Assembly (NCBI RefSeq): GCF_018598175.1
Contig: NZ_JAHESE010000013.1
Location: 1-64,000 of the forward strand
Direction of reading: 5' to 3'
Length of the DNA: 64,000 nt
DNA from: Dawidia cretensis
GTDB taxonomy: Bacteria; Bacteroidota; Bacteroidia; Cytophagales; Cyclobacteriaceae
Positions 17,801 to 28,600 of this stretch are shown here, one piece after another. Numbering within the stretch: the first letter of the stretch is position 1; every line of letters begins with the position of its first letter. Below the pieces are notes generated by a model that searched no databases, was not told the origin of the DNA, and worked only from the letters and a program-made list of their open reading frames with translations. Made by a program: the position numbers and the translations under genes.

Positions 17801-19223
17801 GCGGTTGGGTAAGCGCCATGGCGGATAGCGTGTTGTCGGTAGTACATCCGTTTGCGTCTTTTACCGACACGGTATACGACGCTGCCGTCAATGCAGTAAA
17901 TGTATAGGGCGAAGCGGTGGGTGTACCCGCCGCACTGTTGATGGTAAAGGTATAGGGCGACTGGCCGTTGGTGGTGGCAACGGTAATGGCACCGTTGTTA
18001 CCACCGTAGCAGTTGATGTGGTACCCTCTTATGGACACCGCATTGGCGGAAGCGCTGACGGTAAAGGGATCCGGTCCCGGAATGTCGACATATCCCGTAT
18101 AATAACAGGGATTGTTGCCGCCCTGGTTTTCGACGATGACCTGGTATAAACCGGCGTTCAGGCCGGCAATAGTTTTGGCTTCCCCTGCGCCTGTTGCGTT
18201 GGCTACAGACGTACCGGGACAATAGTCGATGTTGTTGATCCTGATCCGTGTAGGACACGTAACACCGGCCCCGGGATCGTAGGGTACAAGCCTGGTAACA
18301 GAATAATTATAGGAACCTGTTCCGCCACTTACCGTGGGAATGGAAATAGCGCCGGTATTGGGTAACGCGGTACAAAACGGTTTAGTAGACGTCAGCGCGC
18401 CACTCACCTTCGGACCTTCGGGATAGAGGGTATACGGCGCCGACCATGGACTGGGCAATCCGTTCCAGGAAGAGCCACACGGCGACGCCCCGCCGGAAAG
18501 CCTGCCCTGAAAGACAATCTGCTTGCCCAGGTATGCACCCGCATTAGCACCCAATGCTGTTTTCAGGTTAAAGATGAGATCGGCCTGATAGGGAGCTGTT
18601 GTTCCATACGGTACCGACAGATAGCCGACGTTACGGACGTCCGAAACCCCTCCCGTTGCAGGATTCCAAACTGCTACATCGATATAATAGCTGGTGCCGC
18701 TGCCGGAGTAGTCCAATTTTTCAAACCGCAACGGACACACAATATCCTGATCCAGGCATTGCGGCGTATTCGAAAACACCGGGAGCGTACTCTCCATAGG
18801 CGTCAGGGTCACCTGGCAGTCTATTTGATGTCCGCCATTCACGCCCTGATCGTAACGATACCGTCCACCACATCCGTCAGGGTTTGTCAGGGTGACATTC
18901 ACGGTGTACTGTCTCGTACCACTTTGCGAGCCTGAACAGGTGTACTTTCCACTCCAAACAATCGATGCCATGTTTGGCAATGTACCGGAAACGCTTTCAT
19001 AGATCGTGGATGTATTCGCATTTACACCGTTAGGAATGTTGTAGGCAACGCCGCCAATGATAATCTTTGTATCCTGCATCGTAAGCGTATAGCACCAGTT
19101 TGTCGAGTTATTCCGGGCAAACCAGATATCAACCTTGTATTTTGTAACACGGGGTACTGTCTGCGCAAATGTCAGGCCGACCGCAAATGTTAGCAAGACA
19201 ATAAGTAAGTAACGTTTAACCAT
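14883..19223 (-). CDS. SprB-repeat adhesin with T9SS sorting domain (copy 2)
   Basis: This 1446-residue secreted protein starts with a signal peptide (MVKRYLLIVLLTFAVGLTFAQ). An N-terminal cysteine-containing domain (to about 390) is followed by about ten SprB-type repeats of 60-85 residues, each with a xxxCxGxxxGxIxLxxxGG start and a YxVxVxDxxGC end. Then come an Ig/PKD-like segment and the T9SS tail (VSPNPSNGAFTIRA, IPAGLYFIVLEVGN, ending VRTQRVIIH). SprB repeats occur in the mobile adhesin of gliding flavobacteria. The T9SS tail directs secretion across the outer membrane and anchoring. It is the last gene of the operon and a tandem paralogue of the gene before it. Confidence 0.9.
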   Translation of the reverse strand: MVKRYLLIVLLTFAVGLTFAQTVPRVTKYKVDIWFARNNSTNWCYTLTMQDTKIIIGGVAYNIPNGVNANTSTIYESVSGTLPNMASIVWSGKYTCSGSQSGTRQYTVNVTLTNPDGCGGRYRYDQGVNGGHQIDCQVTLTPMESTLPVFSNTPQCLDQDIVCPLRFEKLDYSGSGTSYYIDVAVWNPATGGVSDVRNVGYLSVPYGTTAPYQADLIFNLKTALGANAGAYLGKQIVFQGRLSGGASPCGSSWNGLPSPWSAPYTLYPEGPKVSGALTSTKPFCTALPNTGAISIPTVSGGTGSYNYSVTRLVPYDPGAGVTCPTRIRINNIDYCPGTSVANATGAGEAKTIAGLNAGLYQVIVENQGGNNPCYYTGYVDIPGPDPFTVSASANAVSIRGYHINCYGGNNGAITVATTNGQSPYTFTINSAAGTPTASPYTFTALTAASYTVSVKDANGCTTDNTLSAMALTQPPDPVTATVNGFTDVTCFGGTNGQVTLQVANVAQPLTYTLNGNAVTPSGGTATEPVFQGLSATVAYTFVVKDNLNCSTSVAPITLVQPAQIQVGAIQPTHVLCYGNPTGVLTVVNATGGVAPLRYSVNDVNYSTNNAIGGLTAGTYTVTIQDANGCKAPQIPVEITQQPQIMMATPSVVDESCVDKLDGIITLTPSTGGTGALEYSVDGLAYRPQTDPVIFGGLKSKSYTVYTRDANDCVVTRPAFVDIRPTITGPISVATPISCFGEADGALDLTPGGGTGTLTFLWSSGETTEDISGKGDGTYFVTITDIKGCSETFDRHLQQPGKLALAPVVTEYHGAGVNCAGSTDGAIALTVNGGTGPFVYAWSNTATTKDVSNLPPGTYSVLVTDKHHCTVEATDLRVIEPAAVGVTVKTLTHILCYDGSTGAIELTPKGGVGDYEYSVNNTNWNAGPVVGGLKAADYTVQMRDANGCTTSVPAKLTQPGDITLLAKGKVDTSCGKANGSAEVEAEGGVADFLYTWYNVKNENVQIAQGATVSSLANGRYKAFATDGNGCQKNITITINDSDGPRITNTLLKELTCYESNDGAIGISIDQGLPPYTVLWDTQETTTDIVNVTGGEHWVEVRDARGCGGMEIYDVPFPAKLALDYTVTQPLCLGDENGNIAIVAFGGNPGGYSYLWDNNETGTLRSDLRAGDYNVTVTDPRGCILGTPITVADPPLFIVDAGGDRTICVGQKLAVRAEEDNATYTWSSSEGFTSDQREVVLSQPATYTLQVVTANGCVGADNFTLKTSDDLLQADFLMAAEAYRGDTVVVVDVSWPLPEGISWVLPTEAIMLVEHEDYAELVFKESGDFNVTINTGLGECLDEYTKTITILGERPVEAGRAPASIVSAFTVSPNPSNGAFTIRATFQEETSGTVRMLSFSGGVALVNREIHHATDFEFAASLQQIPAGLYFIVLEVGNEVRTQRVIIH

Positions 19224-19272
19224 AACTTTTCAATTTATAGTGATAACTGTTTCTGAACTGCACGTTTTAGAA

Positions 19273-22200
19273 TCAATGAATGATGACACGTTGTGTACGC
19301 ACCTCATCTCCTATTTCCAATACAATAAAATACAAACCCGCCGGTATTTGCCGCAGCGAAGCTGCAAACTCAAAGTCGGTTGCGCTGTGTATCTCCTGAT
19401 TGATTAATGCCACCCCGCCAGAGAAGCTCAGCATCCGTACCGTGCCTGAAGTTTCTTCACGGAATGTAGCCCGTATGGTAAACGCCCCGTTGCTCGGGTT
19501 CGGGAAGACTCTGAAATCCGATACGATGGAGGCTGGCCCGCGGCCGGCTTCCACGGGACGTTCGCCGAGAATGGTAATGGTCTTGGTATATTCGTCCAGG
19601 CATTCACCGAGGCCGGTATGAAGGGTGACCGTAAAATCGCCCGATTCTTTGAACACAATCTCAGCATAGTCTTCGTGCTCCACCAGCATGATCACTTCGT
19701 CGGGCAGCGCCCACGAGATGCCTTCCGGCAATGGCCAGCTCACGTCCACCACCACCACGGTATCACCCCGGTAAGCCTCTGCGGCCATCAGGAAATCGGC
19801 CTGTAGCAGGTCGTTGGAAGTCTTCAGCGCAAAATTGTCCGCAGCAACGCAGCCTTTGGCTGTAACCACATGCAGCGTATACACAGCGGGTTGCGACAGC
19901 ACCACTTCGCGTTGGTCGCTCGTAAAGCCTTCTGACGAAGACCAGGTATAGGTAGCATTATCTTCCTCTGCACGGATTGTCAGCTTCTGCCCCACGCAGA
20001 TGGTGCGGTCACCTCCTGCGTCTACGACAAACAACGGCGGATCCGCCACCGTAATCGGCGTGCCCAGGAGACACCCGCGAGGATCTGTTACCGTTACATT
20101 GTAATCGCCGGCGCCCAGGTTGCTCCGAAGCGTGCCGGTTTCATTGTTATCCCACAGGTAGCTATAGCCACCAGAGTTCCCGCCGAACGCCACGATCGCA
20201 ATGTTTCCATTTTCATCGCCCAGACAAAGCGGCTGCGTCACCGTATAGTCCAGCGCCAGTTTTGCGGGGAAGGGTACATCATATATTTCCTGGTTGCTAC
20301 AGCCGCGCGCATCACGCACTTCCACCCCGTGCTCGCCGCCGGTTACATTCACAATGTCGGTGGTCGTTTCCTTGGTATCCCACAATACCGCGTAGGGCGG
20401 CAGCCCCCCGTCGATCGAAATGCCGATGGCCCCATCGTTGCTTTCATAGCAGGTAAGCTCTTTCAGTAATGTATTGGTTATCTGCGGGCCGTCCGAATCG
20501 CCGATGATAACAGTGATATTTTTCTGACAGCCGTTGCCATCGGTAGCGACGGCTTTATACCGGCCGTTTGCCAGCGAATAGGCCGTGGCGCCCTGCGCAA
20601 TCTGTACGTTCTCGTTCTTCGTATTGTACCAGGTATATAGGAAATCCGCTACACCACCTTCGGCCTCCACTTCGGCCGAGCCATTGGCTTTTCCACACGA
20701 GGTATCGACCTTCCCTTTCGCCAACAATGTTATATCCCCAGGTTGTGTAAGCTTAGCCGGCACCGACGTTGTACAGCCGTTTGCGTCACGCATTTGTACG
20801 GTATAGTCAGCTGCCTTGAGGCCGCCCACGACCGGACCAGCATTCCAGTTTGTATTGTCCACAGAATATTCATAGTCGCCCACGCCACCTTCAGGCGTCA
20901 GCTCTATGGCGCCGGTGCTGCCGTCATAGCAAAGGATGTGGGTCAGCATTTTTACTGTCACGCCTACAGCAGCCGGCTCGATCACCCGCAGACCGGTAGC
21001 CTCCACGGTACAGTGGTGTTTGTCGATCACCACCACCGAATACGAGCCGGGTGGCAGGTTGCTGACATCTTTCGTAGTCGCCGTGTTAGACCATGCGTAT
21101 ACAAAAGGCTCTGTGCCGCCGTTTACTGTCAGCGCAATGGCCCCGTCGGTTGAGCCGGCACAGTTCACACCGGCGCCATGATACTCGGTTATGACCGGCG
21201 CAAGCGCCAGCTTACCGGGCGGCGGCAAGGGGCGGTCGAAAGTTTTAGAACATCCTTTGCTATCTGTGATCGTCACGAAATACGTGCCGTCTCCTTTGCC
21301 ACTAATGTCTTCCGTCGTTTCACCCGATGACCACAAAAATGTCAGGGCACCGGTACCCCCACCGGGCGTGAGGTTTAATGCGCCGTCGGCGTCACCGTTG
21401 CAGCTGATGGGCTTCGCCACCTGGATAAGACCGGTAATCACCGGACGTATATTCACAAACGCCGGTTTGGTTACCTCGCAGGCATTGGCATCGCGCGTAT
21501 AGACAATATAGTTTTTAGGTCCCAGAAGACCATCGAAAACTACGAGGTCCGATGCTACCTGCGGCTTGTAGACCACGCCGTCGATAGAATACTCCAGCGC
21601 TCCGGTTCCGCCGGAAGACGGCGCTAGCGTGATGGTCCCATCAATCTTTTCCGTACAGCTTTGGTCTGTCACCGTTGTCGTACCGAACACAATGGCGGGA
21701 CGTTGCGTGATCTCCACCTGTGTCTGCGGCACTTTGCAACCATTCGCATCCTGAATGGTCACGGTATAGGTACCGGCTGTAAGCCCTCCGATCGCGTTGT
21801 TGGCGCTATAGCTTACATCGTTAACAGAATACCGAAGCGGCGCCACGCCGCCCGAAGCATTCTTCACTGTCAGTACCCCCGTTGGTTTACCGTTACACAG
21901 CACATGGGTCGGGTCAATGGACCCGACCTCGATCTTTGTGGGCTGGATTAACGTAATCGGGTCAACCGAGGAGCTGCAATTCAGATTGTCTTTTACTATA
22001 AACGTGTAGGCTTGTCCCGCTACCAGCCCTTGAAATAGAGGTTCTGTGACGGTTCCTCCCGACTGCGTAACGGCATTGCCGTTCAACGTATAGGTTAGCG
22101 GTTGCGCTACATTCGCCACCGTCAGGGTCACTTCTCCATTGGCACCGCCAAAACAGGTCACATCCTTATAGCCGTCTACCGCCGCCGAGATGGCGCCAGG

Positions 22201-23604
22201 GGGCTGGGAAAGAAAAATGCCGGTGAGCGGATTGTCCGTAGTACAACCATTCGCATCTTTTACCGATACCGTATACGTCGCGGATGTCAGGGACGGGAAG
22301 GTGTACGGTGAAGCAGTGGATGTACCCGATGTACCGTTGATGGTAAATGTATACGGCGCGAGGCCGTTGGTAGTGGTGACTGTAATGGCGCCGTTATCGC
22401 CACCGTAGCAGTTGATGTGATATCCTCTTACCGAGAGCGGATTCGGAGAAGCGCTGGCGGTAAATGGATCGGGCGGAGGAACCGTAACGTACCCTGTATA
22501 GTAACAGGGATTACCGCCACCCTGATTTTCGACGATAACCTGGTACAAACCGGCGCTCAACCCGATAATAGTTTTGGCTTCCCCTGCGCCGGTTGGGTTG
22601 GTCACAGAGGTACCCGGACAATACTCGACATTATCAACTTTGATCCGCGGCGCGGCGCATGTAACACCCGCAGCAGGATCGTAGCGTACAAGCGGAACAA
22701 TGGAATAATTATAGGAACCTGTGCCCCCGGTTACGGCAGGAACAGTGATCGCGCCCGTATTAGGCAACGCGCTGCAAAATGGTTTGATTGGTACCAACGC
22801 CCCATTTACTACGGGACCGCCCGGGTAAATGGCATATGGCGCCGACCAGGCACTGGGCAATCCATCGAAGTAAAAATCGCCTCCACAACCAAGCGTCTCC
22901 CCCGACAACCTTGCGCGGAAAACAACCTGTTTATTGACATATAAATCTGTATTGGCTCCTAATGCCTGCTTCATATTAACAATAAAATCACCCTGATATG
23001 TTACTGGGGGGTCTTGCCAGCGTAAAAACATAGAGCCAATGTTGCGAATGTTGGAAATTCCCGTAGCCGGATCGTAAATAGCAGCATCCAAATAATACGA
23101 ACCGCTTCCTCCGATCCGCACCGGACACACAATGTCCTGGTCCAGGCATTGCGGCGTGTTTGAAAATACCGGCTGCGAGAGCTCCATGGGAGTCATACGA
23201 ACCTCACAAAACATCCCTTGCCCCGTATTGACACCTTGATCATAGTTAGTCTGTCCACCACACCCTGCCGTATTCGGCAGGGTGACATTTACCGTGTATT
23301 GTCTGGTACCGCCCTGACCGCCTGTGCACGTATATTTCCCACTCCAGATAATCGTTGCCGTATTCGGTAGTGGACCCGGTATATTTTCAAAGTAAGTCAT
23401 GACATTATAGGCAGGGCCCTCAGGCATGCTGTAGGTAACGCCGCCAATGATAATCTTTGTCCCCTGTAGCGTAAGGGCGCCGCAATAGTAGCTGTTGCCG
23501 GAGATTCGGACGCCAACTTTGTACTTGATAACGTGGGGCGTGGTCTGCGAAAACGCCGCACCAACCAAAAGCAGCAGGAAGACAACGAATAAGTAACGTT
23601 TCAT
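19273..23604 (-). CDS. SprB-repeat adhesin with T9SS sorting domain (copy 1)
   Basis: This 1443-residue protein has the same plan as its downstream copy: signal peptide (MKRYLFVVFLLLLVGAAFSQ), N-terminal domain with paired cysteines, about ten SprB-type repeats, an Ig-like segment (ICVGQKLTIRAEEDNATYTW) and a T9SS sorting tail ending VRTQRVIIH. The start at 23604 was preferred over one eight codons upstream because it opens on the signal peptide and leaves a 10-base gap to the FN3 gene. It should be a long surface filament or adhesin. The repeats differ from one another more than the two genes differ at equal positions. Confidence 0.9.
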   Translation of the reverse strand: MKRYLFVVFLLLLVGAAFSQTTPHVIKYKVGVRISGNSYYCGALTLQGTKIIIGGVTYSMPEGPAYNVMTYFENIPGPLPNTATIIWSGKYTCTGGQGGTRQYTVNVTLPNTAGCGGQTNYDQGVNTGQGMFCEVRMTPMELSQPVFSNTPQCLDQDIVCPVRIGGSGSYYLDAAIYDPATGISNIRNIGSMFLRWQDPPVTYQGDFIVNMKQALGANTDLYVNKQVVFRARLSGETLGCGGDFYFDGLPSAWSAPYAIYPGGPVVNGALVPIKPFCSALPNTGAITVPAVTGGTGSYNYSIVPLVRYDPAAGVTCAAPRIKVDNVEYCPGTSVTNPTGAGEAKTIIGLSAGLYQVIVENQGGGNPCYYTGYVTVPPPDPFTASASPNPLSVRGYHINCYGGDNGAITVTTTNGLAPYTFTINGTSGTSTASPYTFPSLTSATYTVSVKDANGCTTDNPLTGIFLSQPPGAISAAVDGYKDVTCFGGANGEVTLTVANVAQPLTYTLNGNAVTQSGGTVTEPLFQGLVAGQAYTFIVKDNLNCSSSVDPITLIQPTKIEVGSIDPTHVLCNGKPTGVLTVKNASGGVAPLRYSVNDVSYSANNAIGGLTAGTYTVTIQDANGCKVPQTQVEITQRPAIVFGTTTVTDQSCTEKIDGTITLAPSSGGTGALEYSIDGVVYKPQVASDLVVFDGLLGPKNYIVYTRDANACEVTKPAFVNIRPVITGLIQVAKPISCNGDADGALNLTPGGGTGALTFLWSSGETTEDISGKGDGTYFVTITDSKGCSKTFDRPLPPPGKLALAPVITEYHGAGVNCAGSTDGAIALTVNGGTEPFVYAWSNTATTKDVSNLPPGSYSVVVIDKHHCTVEATGLRVIEPAAVGVTVKMLTHILCYDGSTGAIELTPEGGVGDYEYSVDNTNWNAGPVVGGLKAADYTVQMRDANGCTTSVPAKLTQPGDITLLAKGKVDTSCGKANGSAEVEAEGGVADFLYTWYNTKNENVQIAQGATAYSLANGRYKAVATDGNGCQKNITVIIGDSDGPQITNTLLKELTCYESNDGAIGISIDGGLPPYAVLWDTKETTTDIVNVTGGEHGVEVRDARGCSNQEIYDVPFPAKLALDYTVTQPLCLGDENGNIAIVAFGGNSGGYSYLWDNNETGTLRSNLGAGDYNVTVTDPRGCLLGTPITVADPPLFVVDAGGDRTICVGQKLTIRAEEDNATYTWSSSEGFTSDQREVVLSQPAVYTLHVVTAKGCVAADNFALKTSNDLLQADFLMAAEAYRGDTVVVVDVSWPLPEGISWALPDEVIMLVEHEDYAEIVFKESGDFTVTLHTGLGECLDEYTKTITILGERPVEAGRGPASIVSDFRVFPNPSNGAFTIRATFREETSGTVRMLSFSGGVALINQEIHSATDFEFAASLRQIPAGLYFIVLEIGDEVRTQRVIIH

Positions 23605-23614
23605 AACTTTGCTA

Positions 23615-25699
23615 TTAATACTGAACAATTACTTCCGAGCTAAACGGCGTTTCTGTTCCATCTTTAAAAATTACTTTGATACGATAGGTGTACGACGAGT
23701 TGTTGTTCACGGAATTATCCGCAAACCCGCGCGCCGACGCGCCCAGGCTCTTGAACAGCGTAAGCCCCTCCCCGCCCTGACTTTTATACACATAAAACTT
23801 CTCGACATCGTTCCAGCCCGGGTAATCCCAGGCAAGCCGAATGTTCTTCGCTGTGCGGTCGGCCAGTGCCGTGAGCGTGTTGATCGGAACACGGTCATTC
23901 TTGCGAAGCGCAACAAGCCGTGCTTCCGGTGAAGGAACGGACGTGTTGCCGGCATCATCTATAGCCACCAGCTTGTAGGTATAGCTGGCTTTATAGATTA
24001 CGCGGGTGTCGGTGTAGGACACAGAGTCCTTGGGAACCTCCGCATAGGATGTCCAGGCGCCAGCGCCTTCACGGCGGTATAGGATCACTTTTACAGCATC
24101 GGTGCTGCTGCTCTTTTTCCAGTTGAGCTTTACACCCTGCGCCGTATTCTGCACGGATGCAAAAACCGGAGGCACCGGAGGTACTACGTCGGGCCGTGTA
24201 AGCTGCAGGACAGTCGAGAAGGCCGACTCATTAAAGCGTGTATCGACCGCTGTTATTTTGTAGTAGATATATTCATCGAGCGCCTTCAAATTGATCGAGT
24301 CAATAAAAGCTGTCTTTTTCAGAAATGTCTTCGTGACCTGCGAAAACTCGTCGTTGCGGAAGTTGGCTTTATAGACACGATATCCCAATAGATCAGGTTC
24401 GTTGTTAGCGCCCCACTCCAGACGCACTACGCCGAGCGAGTCGATTGTGCCCTTCGGCACCGCTGGCATCGCCGGTGGAATACTGTCGATCAACTGTACC
24501 AGCACCGGGAAGGAGTGGATCTGATCTTTTTGTTTCGTCTCAGCCGTAACACGGTAGTAGGCCGTGGCGCGGGGTGACAGATCGGTATACACCGATACAG
24601 GAGGCTTGAGCTGATCTTTGACCACCTGGTAGGGGCCGTCTACGGCATTTGCCCGCCATACGCTGTAGTGCGAAATGCTATGCAGATTTTCTTCGGGCGT
24701 GGCCTTCCACTCCAGCTTTACCTGCTTGTTGTCGATCACTTCACTTTTGGTTATTTGCACCTGTACCGCATACCGGCTCACGCCCATGCCCGACACCGAC
24801 TCCGAGGGTGGTCCCAGCTCGCCAAAAGGCGTACGCCCCCGCACACGGTATGTATAGATCTTGTCGTTCTCCGCCAGCGAGTCGACCTTGTAGGCGATCG
24901 GAACAGACTTATTTCCAGGCTCGGTCATCACAAACGGCAGCTTGTTCACCGGTTGAAAGGTTCTGCCGCCATCCGCCGACTTCTCCAATATATAGCTGTT
25001 ATAGATCCGTTCGTGGTAATGTATGTCCCAGGTAAGGGCCGCCGCCCGATCTTTAAACTCTGCTTTTAAGTCCAGTGGCTGCGGCAGCGCCTCACGGTCA
25101 TCCGAGCCGATGTATACAAACCCGGTATCGATCTTAATTGGCAGCGCAGTGGCTGGAAAAACTCGGTACAGGTATTTCTCACCGGGCTTTACGGTCTTGT
25201 CTTCCCACGCCAGGCCTGCCGCTTTGGCCACACTAAAAGATTGGTCGGCGGCAAAAAGCAGGAATGAAAAACGAAGCTCCATCTGCCGGCTGAGGTTCAT
25301 GGTTTCGAGTACACTTCGATTGGGATTACGTGTCAGATCAAAATCCTCGCCATAGAGCGCTTGCGCAGCAATAGCGTGGTAGTCGCTGCTATCGACTAGC
25401 GTCTGCCAGGTTTTGGCGGGCGCCGGCAGCCACGGCCCCGGGGTAAGCATCACCTTTTCCGGCACCGGCAGCACGCGGCCATCGCGGATTACGGTTACAC
25501 GCTGCACCTTCACACCACGCTTACGCAGGTATTCCCACGCCATGTCGTTGTCGGGTGCCCAACGCAGTAATATTCGCTTTTCCTGTGCCCGGCCCAGCAC
25601 CTTGATCGACGCCGGACGGCTCTGCCCCCAGGCGGTGGTATGCAGGCCTGCCAGCAACAACACGATAGCAATCGGCAAAAAATGTTTCATGGAGGGCAT
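23615..25699 (-). CDS. exported protein with several fibronectin type III domains
   Basis: This 694-residue protein has a signal peptide; the start at 25699 overlaps the upstream stop (TAATG), and a second ATG at 25690 is equally possible. After an N-terminal region (about 30-200), five or so FN3-like domains follow, recognisable by repeated VxLxWxxxxxxDLxxYxVYR and YxYKVxAVDxxGN patterns (for example around 425-510 and 515-600). There is no T9SS sorting tail. FN3 domains usually act as spacers or binding modules, so this may be a periplasmic or surface scaffold for the other products of the operon. Confidence 0.85.
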   Translation of the reverse strand: MPSMKHFLPIAIVLLLAGLHTTAWGQSRPASIKVLGRAQEKRILLRWAPDNDMAWEYLRKRGVKVQRVTVIRDGRVLPVPEKVMLTPGPWLPAPAKTWQTLVDSSDYHAIAAQALYGEDFDLTRNPNRSVLETMNLSRQMELRFSFLLFAADQSFSVAKAAGLAWEDKTVKPGEKYLYRVFPATALPIKIDTGFVYIGSDDREALPQPLDLKAEFKDRAAALTWDIHYHERIYNSYILEKSADGGRTFQPVNKLPFVMTEPGNKSVPIAYKVDSLAENDKIYTYRVRGRTPFGELGPPSESVSGMGVSRYAVQVQITKSEVIDNKQVKLEWKATPEENLHSISHYSVWRANAVDGPYQVVKDQLKPPVSVYTDLSPRATAYYRVTAETKQKDQIHSFPVLVQLIDSIPPAMPAVPKGTIDSLGVVRLEWGANNEPDLLGYRVYKANFRNDEFSQVTKTFLKKTAFIDSINLKALDEYIYYKITAVDTRFNESAFSTVLQLTRPDVVPPVPPVFASVQNTAQGVKLNWKKSSSTDAVKVILYRREGAGAWTSYAEVPKDSVSYTDTRVIYKASYTYKLVAIDDAGNTSVPSPEARLVALRKNDRVPINTLTALADRTAKNIRLAWDYPGWNDVEKFYVYKSQGGEGLTLFKSLGASARGFADNSVNNNSSYTYRIKVIFKDGTETPFSSEVIVQY

Positions 25700-28600
25700 T
25701 ACGGTTTAACAGTATTGATGATTTGAATTTCCTGCTGAGAAGTCACGACATCTTTACCCGGCAGCACATAGCTTACCTTCACCCGGTAGTTGCCTTCGGC
25801 AATGGGCGAGAAAGACGCCGTGAGATACGACACCACGCCCGGGTTAGGCGAACCGGCACTGATGTACTTGTTCACCAGCTTGGACTGAATATCACGGAAA
25901 TCGTATTCGATGTAGTGCATGATGTCGTACACAAAAGCTGCTTCGTTTGTAGCAAAGGTGAATCCATTCGCTTCGGCGACCTGGTCGGTCATCGAAATGT
26001 TAGACGGGTATTGACGGATATAGGTCGCGTTGCGCACCGGCGGCACACCCATGGCTTGCGGTGTACGCCATGTAATAACGCCACTCGCATCCAGCGGGTA
26101 CTCGCGGTAAATTTCCGGTACAACAACATTCTCGAAGAAGGTATTGCCTGCCAGGACAGCTTCAAACCGCACAGTCGGCGAAATGCTACCCTTTCCAAAA
26201 ATCTCCGACTCGCTAAACATTTCAGCGCCATTCAATGTCACACCCAGCTCATGCACGGCATTGCGGATCGGGCGGCGCCAGGCCGCGGACTGGTTCATCG
26301 CGGCAACCTTCGCTGCAAACGTGGGGTACTGGCTGCTCCGCACATAGCTCTGATAGAGGGCCTTCTCTTCAAGCATTTCCATGGTACCGGTTGCCTGCTT
26401 GGAGGCGATCTCGATGTCGAGCGATTGTCCTTCCGATTGTATCTTGTCGGTCTTGGCAGTGACGTTCTGATCGATGGACTTTTGCTTTTCCGCCGGTATA
26501 TTTACCAGCTCCATCTGGTACATCTGGCCGGTGCGCAGGCCCGCAGGCAGGTCGAAGCTCACTTCGCTGTTGCCATATTGCACATCGAAGTATGCCTGGC
26601 TGTCGTCGGTTCCCACAAAGCGTCCTTTTTGAATAAAGCGTTTATCCTCGCCGAACAGGTACGGCTGGCCCTGCTTCAGCTTGATATATCCCTTGTTGTA
26701 TTCCTGCGCATAGAAGTTCACCTGGTTTATCTCGGGGTAGCTATACGCTACGTTGCTCTGCGGGATATAGTCGGGGGCTTCGCCGCTGGTAAAGCTGATG
26801 CTTTCGGTTTGGATAACCTTCTTGCCATCGACGATCACCGGGCGCCAGTTGCCAAGCATAAATTCTTCAAAGCTGATCTGTACTTCGGCCTTCAGTTCTT
26901 TCTTTGACGGGAAGATATCCGTCGGGCGGAAGGCTACCACGTCGAGGGCATCGTTCCACTCCAGTGTAGCGGGCAGCTCACGCGTGCCATCTTTCACACG
27001 GAAATATTCCAGCTTCACGCGGAAGGTCTTCGGCTGCTCGTCCAGGTCTACCAGGCCGAACTCTCTACCCACGGCAAAGTTGAACAGGGTTTGCGGTGTC
27101 GTGAACACATCCACATCGGAGGTGCCGTTGTCCGGCGTCAGCTGTGCAATGACCTCCAGGTCCTCCACCACACTGCCTCCGCGCTCGATCTCGCATTTGT
27201 CACCCAGGGTGACCTGGAACTTGCAATCGCCTTTCACCAATCCACCCAACACGCTGAAGTGGCCGCCGACCGTCCCCTGCATCCAGATGGGGTTCGGCAG
27301 CTGCGCTTGTAGCAACACGGCCGCACCAATGCTCAGGATGCTGATGTTTCGTTTCATACCAAAGACCTTCACCCGTATACCCACGTCGCCGTCGAAATAC
27401 GCATAGACCTGGCCGTTGGCATACCAACCGTTGATGCCCAGGGGGCCGGAGCCTTTACAGCTCACATTGCCATAGTCTTTCAGCATAATGTCGAAACCGA
27501 GGCCGGCTTCAAAGCGGGCGTAGAACATGAGGAAGCTCAGGTCGCCGGTATTGATGCTCAGGCCCGCGCCGAATGCAAAGCCTGCACCGGTACCCAGGGC
27601 GTTGAGGTCTTTCATGTAGTCGTAGTCGCCACCGCCCAGAATGCGGGTCACAGCTTCCGGCGGCGGCGGGCTACCCAATATCTTTGTGCCCACCATAAAG
27701 TAGCTGGTGGCCGTGGCGCGGATCGGTCCAACGCCCATGCTGATGCCACAACGGTCGTCGGGTGTACCGACGTATACATACCATTCCGACGGCGCAAAGT
27801 GCAATACCGACCAGCCGGCACGGCCATTCGGGCCTGCACCTTTAATAATGCCGCCGGCCACATTGATAAACACCTCAAAGTTTCCGTGGAGCACGCGGTT
27901 CTCGAAGTCGTAGTCGATCATCACCTTGGCCGAGATCTGACCTTTCTGCCCGGCTTTGTCGCCCACCTCACCAAAAATCTCGGTCATCGAGTTTTCGCTG
28001 CCGGCGCTTTTCACCAGACCGAGGGTCTTGTCGGCCATCGTGCTTTCCAGTTTTTTCACTACGCCGGTCATCTTGCTGGTAGCAGCCTTTAGCTTGTCCA
28101 GGTTTACGTCCAGCCCGGGCGTTACCAGGTAACCGTTGCCACCGAAGGCAATGTGCCGTACACCACCGGTCTTAAAGAAGGATATTTCAAAGGTCACGTC
28201 GGCGTTGAAGGCCTCGGGTTTCGGATACGAGCCGATGCTCACAATGGCCTTGAGGCCAAGCCCCGCTTTGGTGTCGGGTACATAGACCACGCCCGAAGCC
28301 GTTCTACCCAGGTCGCTGCCCACGCCCTGGTTGTCCATCTTCATGGCGTAATAGGCGCCACCGCCGAAGCCGTAGATGCCTACGCCAGCGAAGATGGGTA
28401 TACCCGTCGGGAAGTTGACCATCGCGTCGGCATACCAATAACGCATCTGGTTGACATTACCAAAGATTGCCGTTGCCGTCACTTTCAGACCGGGCGTGAA
28501 CTCGGCCTTGACATTGCCGTTGAAGCCGTCGCCATACATGACGTCGTTGCGGTAAAAGATCAGGTGCCCGTTGATCTTGAAGGCGCCACCGTCGATATCG

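Larger units (their letters stand above)
14883..23604. repeat. tandem duplication of a 4.3-kb adhesin gene
   Basis: The two SprB-repeat genes lie head to tail 49 bases apart and align at an offset of about 4,390 bases. Stretches such as 16240-16580 against 20630-20970 differ at only a few bases, while the parts encoding the N-terminal domain are clearly more different. This pattern suggests duplication followed by gene conversion of the central and 3' parts. Confidence 0.85.
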
